Source of the DNA: Sequoia sempervirens
Lineage: Eukaryota > Streptophyta > Pinopsida > Cupressales > Cupressaceae
DNA: 64,000 nucleotides
Direction: 5' to 3'
NCBI GenBank assembly: GCA_007258455.2
Contig: VDFB02270651.1
Location: 489,994,711 to 490,058,710 of the forward strand
In this document: positions 1-11,358 of the stretch, piece after piece
Layout: each line of letters starts with the position of its first letter
How positions within the stretch are numbered: position 1 is the stretch's first letter
Translations under genes and position numbers: made by a program
Notes under the pieces: generated by a model
Database searches by the model: none
What the model saw: only the letters and a program-made list of their open reading frames with translations
Told to the model about the DNA's origin: nothing

Positions 1-581
1 GACTCTCAAACCCTTGACCTTGTGGTTACAAAACAACTTATAGAAGGAAGTCTTCAATCACAATTTTTATTCAACAAGTTCTTCAAAATTCAACTTTATT
101 TGAAGGATTACACTCTATGCAACTGAAAACAACAAGATCTAAGCTTGGAGATATTTTTCAAATCAAACAAAGCTTGAAAATCATCAAAGAGAACACTACT
201 ATAGTTGAACATGGTACTTTTATTATAAATTTTGTTCAAGATTACAATATAAAATACTTGATCTACCTTCACATGGCTCTTTTAAATTGTTTACAACAAT
301 TTTCTTGGCTTCCCATTAGTTACAAAGGTCCTACCAACTCCATTACTCTTCACCTTCCACTTACATTTTTGCAATTTCTTGCAATTTTGCACTTTTACAA
401 TTTTTACAACTTTTGAATTTTTTGCAAATTGACTTAATTTACCTCCTAGAGACCTAATAGAGACTTGATTACATTTTAATGGGCCTAAACATGGCCATTT
501 ACAATGCACTTCATGATAAAAATTCAAATTTTGAAATATTGCCTATTGGAGGCATACAATGCTCAAGGTGCTCCTACACCA
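1..581 (-). repeat. AT-rich LTR-like fragment next to gypsy-1
   Basis: AT-rich sequence with no credible gene; the small ORFs are not coding-like. Its right edge reads AGGTGCTCCTACACCA (566-581). That almost repeats the right edge of the solo LTR at 4773-4788, AGGTGCTCCTGCACCA, so 1-581 may be part of a related LTR in the same orientation. It lies just downstream of the gypsy-1 integrase on the minus strand, where a 3' LTR would be expected. However, I see no polypurine tract beside it and its other end is off the window. Calling it the gypsy-1 3' LTR is an inference. Confidence 0.35.
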
Positions 582-689
582 TTGAGATATGATTGTTTTA
601 AGCATTATTTGTTGGGATTTATATGATTTTTGGGTGAAATAGGCCTCTAGATCAAAAATAATGAACATTTAGGGGACTATAAATGCAGT

Positions 690-1467
690 TTTTAAGAGGT
701 GATTGGTGCAAGGGTGTCTAAAATAGGACTAAGGCCACAAATTGTACTTTTTGCAAAGGAGTACAATTTTTGTGTCCACAAGTAGTAAGCTGTTGAAAAG
801 TGATATTGTTGGATATTAAATGTGTTGAGGAATTTCTTCACATCATTATTCTTAAATGGTGTTCCATTATCTAAAAATAGTGTGGAAGGAAGTCCAAAGT
901 GAGCAATAATGTGTTCGAATATGAAACAACATATTACATCAACAGTTGTGGATCGAAGAGGAATAACTTCTACCCATTTTCTAAAAAAAAATGTTTCTAT
1001 GATTATAAATGTATGTCCAAAAAATGAAGGTGGTGAGATTTTACCAATTAGATCCAATCCCCACACTAAGAACAACAAATAAGAAATTGGGCATGGAGTG
1101 CATAAGCAGGAGCATGAATCAAATATCTATGTTCCTAACATTTGTGACATGTCTTAACATATGCAAAGCAATCTTTTCCCATATGTATCTAGTAGTATCC
1201 CATGCAAATGAGTTTTTGTAGTAAGGATATCCCTCCAAAATGACCTCCACAAGCACTTGTATGCGCCTCTTCAAGTGCTATGGGGATTTTAGATTCGTTA
1301 ATACATCTAAGAAAAATGTCGTTAAAGGATCTTCTATATAATACATCAGTGAGGCTAATGTACTTGGTTGATAGTTTTTGCAAGCAACGTTGGGTGTTAT
1401 TTGTTGTGGGCTCAAGAACAATACCATCTTTCAAATAGTTGAATATTGTATCACAACATTCACTCAA
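690..1467 (-). pseudogene. gypsy-1 integrase remnant (H2C2 zinc domain and catalytic core)
   Basis: Minus-strand translation gives the HHCC-type zinc region at 1467-1189: the half containing EEAHTSACGGHFGG and LLQKLICMGYY, followed by KTCHKC. The catalytic core follows at 1078-692 with WGLDLIGKISPP, KWVEVIPLRS and LFLDNGTPFKN, which supply the first two aspartates of the DD35E triad. The frame ends near FSTAYY, before the PQGNG..E segment, so the third catalytic residue and the C-terminal domain are missing. Frame breaks occur between 1189 and 1078. The family (rve integrase of a plant Ty3/gypsy element) is secure, and the copy cannot be functional. Confidence 0.9.
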
Positions 1468-1479
1468 GTCTTACTTGGT

Positions 1480-2436
1480 TGTTTCAAATACTTCTTCAAT
1501 TTTATCATCTATGGATGGTTTCATGATATGATAAACCCTAAAAGTTTCTCACTATCTACACCAAAGAAACATTCTTTTGGATTCAATCTCATGTTTTATT
1601 TTCACATTAGCTCAAATGTTTTTTGAAGGGTATTCATGTTGTCTTGTCTTGTTAATGATTTGGCTCAAATGTCAACATAATCTTCCAAAATTTTGTGTAT
1701 GTAATAATGGAATATCAATGTCATACCTCATTGATATGTTGCTCCTACATTATTTAATCCAAAAGAAATTATAACCCAACAAAATGTTCCCCAAATAGTT
1801 GTAAATGTTTTTTTGTACTAATCTTGAGGGTTGATGAAAATTTGATTGTATGTAGAAAATACATCCATGAATGACACCAAAGCATGCCCGATAGTAAAAT
1901 CTACTATCACATCTATATTAGGAAGGGGAAAGTCATCTTTTAGAGATGATTTATTCAAATAAAAAAAATATGTACACATCCTAATACAATTGTCAAATTT
2001 TGCAACTATAAAAATGTTTGAGATCCATGGAGAATAAGTTATCAATCTTCTGAAAATGGAGTGAAGGAGTTTTCCAAGTTCACCCTTAACAAGAAAAGCT
2101 ATCTTAGAATTCATCTTTCATATCTTTTTTCAAATGGGTGTGGCATTTTCAACAAGGACAATGTTGTGTGTCACTATCTCTAGATCAATTCTTGGCATGT
2201 TTGAATATTTCCAAGCAAAGAGTTTGGGAAAGTCATGGAGCAAGGTTGTAGTATCCTCTTATTCGTCATCATCAAGGTACTTCCCTATCTTAATGACTTT
2301 CTCTTTATTAGTTATATCCATTGGAATATCAATTGTATCTCCTAAGGGAAGTAAATTTGAATTTGGAAATTTAGGATTGTGTTGTTTTGCACTTATGTCA
2401 CTCTCATTACTTTCACCTTCTACATATTTTTTATTG
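1480..2436 (-). pseudogene. gypsy-1 reverse transcriptase remnant
   Basis: Reading minus, the pre-RT segment is FAWKYSNMPRIDLEI (about 2230-2185). The RT fingers follow with SPWISNIF, LKDDFPLPNIDVIVD and SFMDVFSTYNQI (2114-1820). After a stop come SFGLNNVGATYQ and a palm motif, ILEDYVDI, where a YVDD aspartate is lost. The thumb has RLNPKECFFGV and KLLGFIIS (about 1600-1530). In-frame TGA and TAA codons interrupt it. The frame then runs almost directly into integrase, so connection and RNase H appear deleted. Upstream, the sequence abuts the giant insertion at 2441 in the frame expected from the protease half at 25200. Confidence 0.88.
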
Positions 2437-2441
2437 GTATT
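2437..2441. repeat. Left target-site duplication of the giant LTR element
   Basis: GTATT here pairs with GTACT at 25195-25199 (4 of 5 match). It lies immediately outside a terminus starting TGTTGG, a common LTR start. Removing one copy with the element restores the gypsy-1 frame. Confidence 0.6.
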
Positions 2442-3091
2442 TGTTGGAGATACAAATCTGCACCCTATTTGCTAAGCTTTTCCGATTGCACTTAGCATAT
2501 TTGGACCAACATTGGAATGCTTTTAGGTTGTGGGTAACCTATTTGAAAGTAGACCTCCAGATTGTGGGTTGGCTTCAGCTTCCCCATTTGATATCACTTA
2601 ACTATTGAATTTTTGAGGTAAGGGTGAGTTGCATGAAATAAACCTAATGATGGAAAGAAACTAAAGTGATACACCAAAAAATCTAGACCTATTAACAACT
2701 TATCATATTTGAATTAATTTCACAAAGTTGGACTTACACAACTCACTTAATAATGCAGTTTGCATAAATATTATATAAGGTCTATAAATAATGCTATTAA
2801 AAGGAAAATAGAGATTTCACAATTAATTAGCACAATTAACAACACAACTTACAACCTACAAACATACATCTTCTGCTAAATAGATGCATAACATGAGACA
2901 AGCTTGCAAGGAAAAAGTAGATTTCACAAAATAAGTTGATCAATCATTAAGAACATAAATGAGAAATAGAAAATGCGAAGGTAAAAGTGTTCTACTCTAT
3001 CAATTCAAAGTGCTTATTGTATATTAAGTCTATCTGAGTTACAATGCAACTTCATGAAAAAATAATTCCAAGATAGTAGCTACCCTCCTAC

Positions 3092-4788
3092 TGATGTAGA
3101 GCCTAGGTGGATAATAAATCTCAACAAACTAATGTTAATATCAGAAATAATGAACCCTTCTTGAAAACACCTTCAATTTGCCAAGCATCAACTCACCCTC
3201 AAGGGTCTCAACCCTTCAAATTTGAAAAACAACACCAACCCTCCACCAAGGCCCTGAAAAAGTTTCTAAACATTCCAATGATGACAATTTATCCATTTAA
3301 AAGCAATCTCAAAGTTAGATTCTTCACAACCTTCAAAACTCATCTTCTACCACTAGCATTCCTTGTAGTACAGGAAAACTGATTTTTTAGTCTTTAGAAA
3401 AAATCCTTCCAAAACACCAAAGAAATAAAACATAGAATCAATCACCCATTTCAGATTCATTCATCATATCAAAAACTCAGATATTACTCTTTTGAATCAA
3501 AGATTTCAAAATCAAGAATTTCACAGTTTTAGGCCTACAATTAGGCCATTTTTACAAAGAGACCCCTCTTTAATCTTATCACCAGACCACCAAACCAAAA
3601 AAAGTCTTGAGAAATGATACAAAACCACATATTTCCTAGGTCTTAAGTCCTCATTTGTTCTTATACACTCTTAAACTCAAACCCTCCAAAAAACATGTAG
3701 AAACCAAGGGTTTTAAGGTACCCTTATTAAAAGTTCACACTCCTAGTCACTCCCAGCCAAACCAACTACTCAGACACATCAAATATTGTCCCCCCATGCT
3801 CAAAAAACACTCACTTGGCCTTTGACACCATTTTTCCATCATTTCATAGGTTTGAACCACCCTTTTCCAAGAGGAAACACACATTTTCCAGTCCTAAGGC
3901 TCCACCCATTCACTACCAATTCAATCTCACAGGATATTGAACATTTTAAACATCTAATTTACATGTTAGAGGACCCATTTCACAATATATAGTAAACACA
4001 AAAAGTGGAATGGGTCATTTTATCATTTTTTGAAGACCCTCAACCCACAAATCTGGAAAAAATAGGTAGCAGCAATAAAAATTGAACAACTTTCACAAAA
4101 AAAGGAGTTAGACCCTTAGATTTGAAGAAAATTAAAGCTAATTCATAGGCATACAACTTACAAAATATTTTCAGAGAATTTGGAGTCCGTATAGATCCAT
4201 ACAATGACAAAAGTAGAGAAAAAATAGTAATTTTCTAAAAAATAGTGTTTTTATTGATCAAAAAAGGCTCACCAATCTCCAACCAACTCCTCTTTCAAGC
4301 CATTGAAGGCTATTATAAATTTTTTTGGTTTCATTCCAACTTATTCCAACACCTATAACTGATTTTTAATCATTAAGAACTTCTAATCTTCATTAAGTTG
4401 CATATTAAGACAAATTGCATATGACAATATTACATAAACTTTGCAACTTTTTAATTTTGACACCCAAAAACTCCTAAATCACTCTAACAACTCTAATTCA
4501 CCCTATTACAACATATTAGACCTTATTCTTGCACATTTACACCCAAATTCAAGGATTTTTCTTCAAAAGGCTACAAATTCAAATGTTAACAATTTTGTAG
4601 CAAGAATGCATTATTTGCACTTTTGACTACCAAGAATCAAAAGAAATCAACCTAATACACCTTAAATGGTCTTAACTGACCTTATTTAGCATAAATAAAC
4701 CTAAAACATATTGATCTAACCCATTGACCACCTATCAACCTTCAAAAAGTGAAATTTTGCAACTAGGAGACTAGGTGCTCCTGCACCA
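3092..4788. mobile_element. Solo LTR inserted in LTR A
   Basis: This 1,697-bp segment is absent from LTR B, whose sequence runs from the equivalent of 3086 directly to that of 4789. It starts TGATGTAG and ends CTGCACCA, giving near-inverted termini. It is flanked by CCTAC (3087-3091) and CCTGC (4789-4793), a 4 of 5 target duplication. It is AT-rich with no credible ORF or internal domain. A solo LTR left by recombination between the two LTRs of a full element fits best. A deletion in LTR B is less likely, given the TG/CA ends and the duplication. Confidence 0.72.
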
Positions 4789-5746
4789 CCTGCTAAAAAG
4801 AAAGAACTACCTAAATAGTTCAAAATGAACATACTTAAGCCAAAATTGCAACCAACAACCAAAACAAGTGTTTCTAGAAACCCTAGGTCAAATGAAGCAC
4901 ACCATCCATAATAGAAGCTTCTAAAAACCCTCCAAAAGGTCCTCCAAATGGTCTAAAGTCAATCTTAATCCAAGATCACACTGAAAGTGTGATAAAATAG
5001 CCTCCAAAATAGTCAAACACTGCTCTCCACACTTTTACAAATCATCATTGTTCCTATTTCAACATTTGACCACATTACCTATCATGCAATATGTGTGTTT
5101 TTGAAAACACTTGGCTTTTCAAACATTATTTGTTAAGTGATTTATAAAACATCAATTAACAAATAAAAAGGGGCCCACCATATTTTTGTGTTACATTAGC
5201 ATTAAAAGGCACAATAAAAGTGATTTTAAAATCACTTACATGACATTTTCAGACATGGAATAAAATGTAACATCAAATGCTAAGTCAAAAAGCTCTCAAA
5301 AGCTTCTAAGGCACTTTGACCATCAACTTACTATATTCTGCATTCCACTTACACATGTCATATACATTGCTTTGCAAAGGAATTATAGCACATGGCCAAT
5401 ATGGCTTACCTCCATGCTCTTTGGAAAACACATTCCAAGTCACAAGCCACTAAGGCATCATGATTTAAAGGTCCAAGGTATGACCTAATTCAGCACACTC
5501 CACAAGTTGCTTTAAAAATTTAGAAACATTTTTCAAAAGAAGGGAAAAAACCCAAGGCATAAAATGCCTAATGCAATAACATATGATTTGGCCCCCCTCA
5601 TTAACACATGTCTGATTTTTGTTAATAAATGGGATAAAAATCTTATCAACATCCAATAGGGGTCAAAACCTAATCATCAAAAGGTGAAAAAATGTGAAAA
5701 AAACAATCATTTTCCCCATTGATCATTCTGGAAAAATGATACCACC
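4789..5746. other. Non-coding part of LTR A
   Basis: AT-rich and shared with 19010-20004 in LTR B. I see no gene. The copies differ by small indels; for example, B carries a short extra piece near 19217-19242. Confidence 0.5.
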
Positions 5747-5834
5747 ATGGGGGTTCACTTGCACGCTTTGGAAATGCAGATTTTGACTGGTCTTCAACAA
5801 ATTATTGAGCAAATTTCCAAAGAAGAGCTCATGC
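5747..5834 (+). other. Coding-like segment with Kozak-type start, LTR A copy
   Basis: An ATG in the context ACCACCATGG opens a 29-codon frame rich in Leu, Glu and Gln (starting MGVHLHALEM). The matching LTR B copy at 20005-20091 has GCCACCATGG and ends at GTAAGC, a good splice donor; here that donor is mutated to CTAAGC. A later frame (5965-6067, KLLAFLKAFQLL..) follows a TTTTGTAG acceptor-like site, but its phase does not match a direct join. It could be a first exon of a captured gene or chance. I do not recognise the product. Confidence 0.3.
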
Positions 5835-6489
5835 TAAGCATTCCCTTGTTATTTCCATGCATCTTTTGTTCATTATTGAAGGAAAAGAATGTTGTAATAA
5901 GCTCTATGATGAATGTATTTTTATATTCAACACTCTTATGTTATTTTTACGCATTCTTTTGTAGAAAATTGCTTGCCTTTCTAAAGGCCTTTCAGCTTCT
6001 ATGTGACAAAAGAAAATCCCCTATGTTGATGGTTGCGGCCATGAAGAGGAACTGTGGTTTTTTATAGTGTGTTTCCCATTCATTGTTTACATCTCCATGA
6101 AATCTCTCCTTCTTCTACTCTGTATTTGTATTTTTTTTTAAAACAAACCAGATGGGTTTTGCATTTAAAAGAAGGAAAACTTGATTCTAGTAGGCCGTGA
6201 CCATGGAAGAACACATCATTTTATGTATTTTTTTGTTTTCCATCTGGGCTTGATTCAGCTCCTCGCTTCACTATGAAAATAATCTTGATATTATTAAAAA
6301 GAGTTAGGCCATAATATGAATGAGGCTTCATGAGAGGTTAAGAAGTTGAAACAAGGGCCATCTTAGTCCCTATTCAAAAAAAAACTTCCCCCTTATTGTT
6401 TTTTGGTCATCATTAGTACCAAAAGTCCCTCCTCCAAAAAAAATGAAGCTTCTGCTTTGAATCCGTGTTGAAAGTGCCTAATCCAAACT

Positions 6490-7223
6490 CTATTCTTGGT
6501 GCAATATTTTTTCTATCAAAAGGTGAGGCCTTGTCACAAGCCTCCAATTCTTAAAAATTCTTGACAACAACATTTGACAGTATCTTGTATTTTCAAAATC
6601 ATTTGTTGCTTGCTTCTCTACTTTTTCAGGAATATCTATACCCACGTTCCTACTAGCTTCCTTTATTTCTTTGAGAATATCTCCCAAATCCCAATTGTCT
6701 AGATGAATACCTGCATTCTCCACCATGTACAACATACTCTCCTCAATTGCATTGAACTTTGTTATGTTTGTTATATCCATCTGTGTTGTAGTGTCTTGTA
6801 ACTGCTCGAATATAATATGCACATCATCATTCCTGGTATTAGGGTCTTCGTTTTCATATGATACATCTATAGTATCCATACTTTTAGCAAAAGCTCCAGT
6901 TTCCCCTTCATAGCTCATCACATTCAGTGATTCACATTTCTCTCACTGCCTTGATGGTTGAAAGCCAATGCATCTTGTGGCTGACATCTATTGATTTTGT
7001 TTCCTCCATAAGTTTTGTCTACATCCCTTGCCTCTTAAAACTAGCTTGCGGATTTTTGTCAAGGGCATGCTTTTGGATATCAAGAGTCTTTACAAAAGAA
7101 AACTTCGTTAACAAATTTTTGTAGCTCCTTTGAGTCTTGAGATACTACTTGCCTAGCAAAACATTCACTATGTGAAGTATCCCTCTCCAAACTTGCACCA
7201 GACTGCATCTTTGTCTTCTCAAC
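6490..7223 (-). pseudogene. Coding-like block of unknown family, LTR A copy
   Basis: A minus-strand frame runs through KTLDIQKHALDKN, one or two frame breaks, then MDTIDVSYENEDPN, a segment with FNAIEESMLYMVENAG and NWDLGDILKEIKEA, and VGIDIPEKVEKQ. The LTR B copy (about 20770-21500) keeps the same frame with mostly amino-acid-changing differences. The composition is protein-like (acidic, predicted helical) with no domain I recognise. It may be a captured host-gene exon carried inside the LTR. After insertion the copies seem to have drifted without selection. Confidence 0.4.
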
Positions 7224-10013
7224 TATTGGGATGTGATCATTGCATTCAAATATAATTATTGGAAAGATGAGGCATTGTTATTTAAAGGTCATTGTCATTG
7301 CATTTCGAACCTCTTTCAGATATTTTGTTAGGTGTTGCATTAGAACTATCAGAGTTTATGATCACTTCCTTGATCATGAACTATGTCATGAGTCTCATCT
7401 CATTTTTCCAATGACCACAATCATTATAAAATTGAGTTTTCTTTTGTATGGCATTAACAACCCTTGGCATGTCTATCAATAAAACCATTTTAAAGGCTAC
7501 CACTACTTCTGATTTGCAAATGTCGATGCATCATTTTCTATAATAGGTTTACTGATGCATGTCTTTACATGATTCTATATGCCAAAATTCCTAGAACCCT
7601 TACTTGTTGAGGAACTTCACTTGGCTACTCTTAATGTGGTTACCACCTATCCTTTATTGCTCTTTGAAAGGAAAATAGAGTAAGGTGTGGACTATCCTTG
7701 TGAGCATATGATTACTCTGGCATGTTTCATGACTCTACCTCTAATAAACTAACATCTATTAAGTTGTATACCACTAGCTCATGTACTTGTTCTTGTTTTG
7801 ATAGTTTTCTTTGTAACAGGCTTTGCTACTTCAAGGTTTATGCATGATGATTACACTCTTTGTAGTTTGAAACTTTTAGCTCAATAAGCCTCATGACTGC
7901 TTTTCTCATTTGTGCACTATAATCATTATGACTATTGATGCATACTTGGTCCTTCCAAATGCATTGTTCTTCTTGACATTCATGAAGTGGCTTCTTTATC
8001 TTAACAAGGTAATTGTCTTATCATATTGTATCCCATTAATCATGCTCTTCATGCATCAAGATCACTATGACTGGTATCTCTTTGAATCATCATGGATTCA
8101 ATCACATTGAAAGCACCCTGTTGGTACAATACCCTTGTCCTTTGTAACTGTTTCATATGATTGTACATGAATATACCATGTTTTTGTACTAGTCATGCAT
8201 AGATCACTATTTTCCTTGTAACCCTGCCTCCTGATTCAAGTTACTTCTCAAGTATTTTTCTTATCCTTATCAACTCTACCATGAGAAATAATGACACAAA
8301 CTCACCTAGACCCCAAACACCTTATGACAAGCACACCACTCAAGTTACTAAGACATAATCATGAAGGATTTGTCCCTACCATGAGATTGCATCCAAAAGG
8401 ACTACTTTAGTGACATATCATGGATTGTACCTTCAAATTGCTACTTTATGCACATGACCTTCCACTAAAAAACATGTCTTCATACATTGTTGCTTTCTTA
8501 GTGAGTTCTCATGCAATTATCAGGTGACTATAAACTATTGTAGATGGCTATCTCATTTTAATGCAATCCTGGACTTTTAGGGACTGCTATGGTGAATATG
8601 TTTTCAACTGATTGACATGTCAAGAACATGAGAGCACATCTTGCTGCATGTTTACTTCATTATAGTTTGAGAATTCAATGATTTTTTCATGTATTGAAGT
8701 CACTATTTTTAATGCAAAGGGAACTATTGTGCTTCATAAGTACAAAATAGACTGAATGTACTTACCTTTCCTTTTATTTCTATCATATGATTCCTTATGG
8801 AAACTTAGTCCATGTTGCTTGATTACAAGCTTTAACATTGTTGCCTCTTCATGACTTGTCAATTGGTTGACTGATTGAAAGCTGGGTGACCTAATTAAGA
8901 TGAATACTTACAATAGCCTCTAGATTGATATTCCTATCTAGAAAAATGATCTTGTGGCTCTATCCTGGACTTGAGTAAAGATATACTTGTTTTTCTCATT
9001 TCAAATTGCGTGGTTATGATAGTTCCATGACTGTGATGCCTTCCTAGCATCCTGTAAAAAGAGTCTTCATTTTTATGGAAGCCATGTCACCATCATGCAA
9101 CGCTTTCTTTGAAGATATTGTTCTTACTTCACTCTATGAGAACCCTTGGGCCTATTGCCACTATTTTGAAGCCCTTACCTAGGATGTCCTTATTATAGGA
9201 GTTGGTCTTGCCACCGAGCTCTTTGAATGATTGTCTTTATCCTTGGGAGGTTATGCATACTTACTGTCCCTGTTGTTATGGCATAGCAATTATATCTTGA
9301 TCACATCATATGAGGGTTCTATTGCTATCATGACTTCTTGTAATGACATATTCATGATAGGCATATGTCTATGTCAACTAGTGTTGTTGTTTCTTGAATG
9401 TCTTTTCCTTTTGTACAACTTCATATTTTGCTTTTGTTGCTGTCCTATTTAACATGGTTGGAATGATTTTAAGCTTATCATGTTCTCAACTTGAAAAACA
9501 CCGTATAACTTCCATTCATCTCACTTATGAGGGCAGCAAAATAGATGGTCATGTTTATTTGTCATGAAATCAATTATGCTTTGCTTTTTATACTTCCCCA
9601 TACTTGTCAACTTGTAAGTTCCTTGATATATATGAAGGTGATGTTTGTTTTTAGTTGACTATGCTCCTCATTGCATGGATCATTTGCTCCATTTTTTAAT
9701 ACGGTAGCTACGTCCACTACCATGTAGTATACATTTATCACTATCATTCTTCACAAGACCATTGTAGCATGAAATGTTGGTTGTCCTTGTTGATGACAAT
9801 GATCTTTACTTATGGCCTTCCTTTTCACCAGTACACCCATGAATGAATAATATCAATCCCATTTGCCTCCTATAGCTATTGAAAAGGTGTTGTCCTTGTA
9901 CTTGAATCATGACCTTGATTCAACCATATTCTGTTATGTGTAATAAATACACAATCTTCTCATTTTTACCTTATTGGATAGCCACATGTCGCATATGTGG
10001 GTGACCTAACAAC
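7224..10013. other. Long non-coding stretch of LTR A
   Basis: Nothing gene-like is supported. The plus-strand ORFs here are short, and the paired copy in LTR B (about 21501-24292) does not preserve them. The stretch matches LTR B almost base for base in phase, with scattered substitutions. Confidence 0.5.
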
Positions 10014-10322
10014 TCACTTTCCTATGTGATGCATGATTTCCCAATAGGGTTGAGATGAGTAGGGCTTGATGACAACTTGAAATGCTTCGTCATTATTTAA
10101 TAGATGCATAATTGAACTTGATGCATCTTTTGAATCTGATAATGAAATTTGATCAACTGGTATGATTCCATATTGATTTAATGCATTGATAAGAGATAAA
10201 TCTTTGATCAAGTTGCTTAATTTCCTTTTCTTTGAAACCATGCCAAGCTCTACCCTTGTGGGAGCCACATTTACCCCACATGCTACATTTGATCCGATAA
10301 TGAAACAATAATCAGGCTTGTC
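10014..10322 (-). pseudogene. Exon-like segment ending in a stop, LTR A copy
   Basis: On the minus strand a GCAAATTTAG acceptor-like site at 10323 is followed by an open frame of about 102 codons ending in TGA at 10014. It includes VAPTRVELGM, KLSNLIKDLSLINALNQYG and EAFQVVIKP. LTR B has the same segment at 24601-24293 with about 13 residue changes and two stops. The pattern (acceptor, open frame, stop) looks like a terminal exon captured from a host gene. I do not recognise the family. Confidence 0.42.
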
Positions 10323-10922
10323 CTAAATTTGCACATGAAGCAAACAGTTAGAAAATAAATGCATATGTTGAATGTTTTGGTTTAATGCACTTATGGATTA
10401 GTTTATACATGCATAAGTAGGTTTTTATGCAAGGATTGAATCATTCATTGCTTAGAGATTCACTCTAACACCATGTTTTCTTTAGATGCAGGGTGTGGAG
10501 CACTACGGAGCTAGGAGGGACACAAGCGGTTCAGGGCAGTAGAAGGGTAACTTGTAACCAATAATTCATATGCAATGGCTGGTGCCATTCTTACATGCAC
10601 ATTCTTTCCTTCCTTTTACTTATTCATGTGTGGATTAATTCATATGTTCATTTGAATAAGAAATCTATTCCCTTGGCTTGTGAGGGACATGTAACTTAAT
10701 GATTATCAATAAAAGAAATTACATTTGAATACATGATTCTCTTTGTCATTTGTTGTAATGGACCATTGAAATGGAAAAATTTAATCTGATTCATTTGACA
10801 ATCACTCCTTCATGCATATTGAAACTAGCAGTTTGATGGTTTGTCTTTTAAATGTTTAAACAACCTGAAAGAGAAAATGCTAAGTTACCTAATTTCAGCT
10901 AAAAGCTAAAAATCATGTAACA
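10323..10922 (-). other. Right end of LTR A
   Basis: Non-coding. On the minus strand this is the start of the LTR (TGTTACATG). No clear polypurine tract lies just outside it at 10923-10940, where the sequence is ATTTTTGGC on the plus strand. That is a weak point for the LTR model. Confidence 0.4.
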
Positions 10923-11358
10923 TTTTTGGCACTATCTACTATATGTTTTCCTGCTAAACATGAGACCAGTTGCCTCTTATGTTATCCATTGGGCACAAGG
11001 TCATTCAGAAAATTGACACTACTTGAAAATAATATTGCAAATAGTTGTAACTCATCAGAACAACAAGAGACACCTATGAAATTTATTGAAAACCCAACAT
11101 TGTAGAATGAAAACTATCTAATTGTGCTCAAAAGCACTTATGGAAAACAAAAATTGCATTTGAAATGAAACTACCCTACCTACTCTAACCAGCAAGGAAT
11201 CTGGTCAAACAAATTCATTGACAGGTTGGGTGAAATAACTGCCTTTTCTAAAAAAATTACGATGTTTGTTACACTAGAGAACAACTAAATAGAAATGGAG
11301 CATGCATGATAATTTAGCAGATAGTTGCAAGGTCTCTAGAAGAACATATTCAAGCTTA

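Larger units (their letters stand above)
2442..10922 (-). repeat. LTR A (3' LTR) of the giant element
   Basis: Starts TGTTGGAGATACAAATC and ends GTAACA. It aligns through its length with LTR B at an offset of about 11.2 kb before 3092 and about 14.2-14.3 kb after 4788. The offset change reflects the copia element in B and the solo LTR in A. By eye the copies differ at very roughly one base in ten, so the insertion is old. It contains several coding-like segments, annotated separately, which are shared with LTR B. Confidence 0.72.

Noticed and set aside
117..416. 99-codon plus-strand ORF at the left edge
   Set aside because: Low-complexity Phe/Leu-rich translation from AT-rich DNA, no domain, and inside an LTR-like fragment.
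5747..6067. Joining the Kozak-start segment to the following KLLAFLKAF frame as one spliced gene
   Set aside because: The splice phase does not match, so a direct join breaks the frame.
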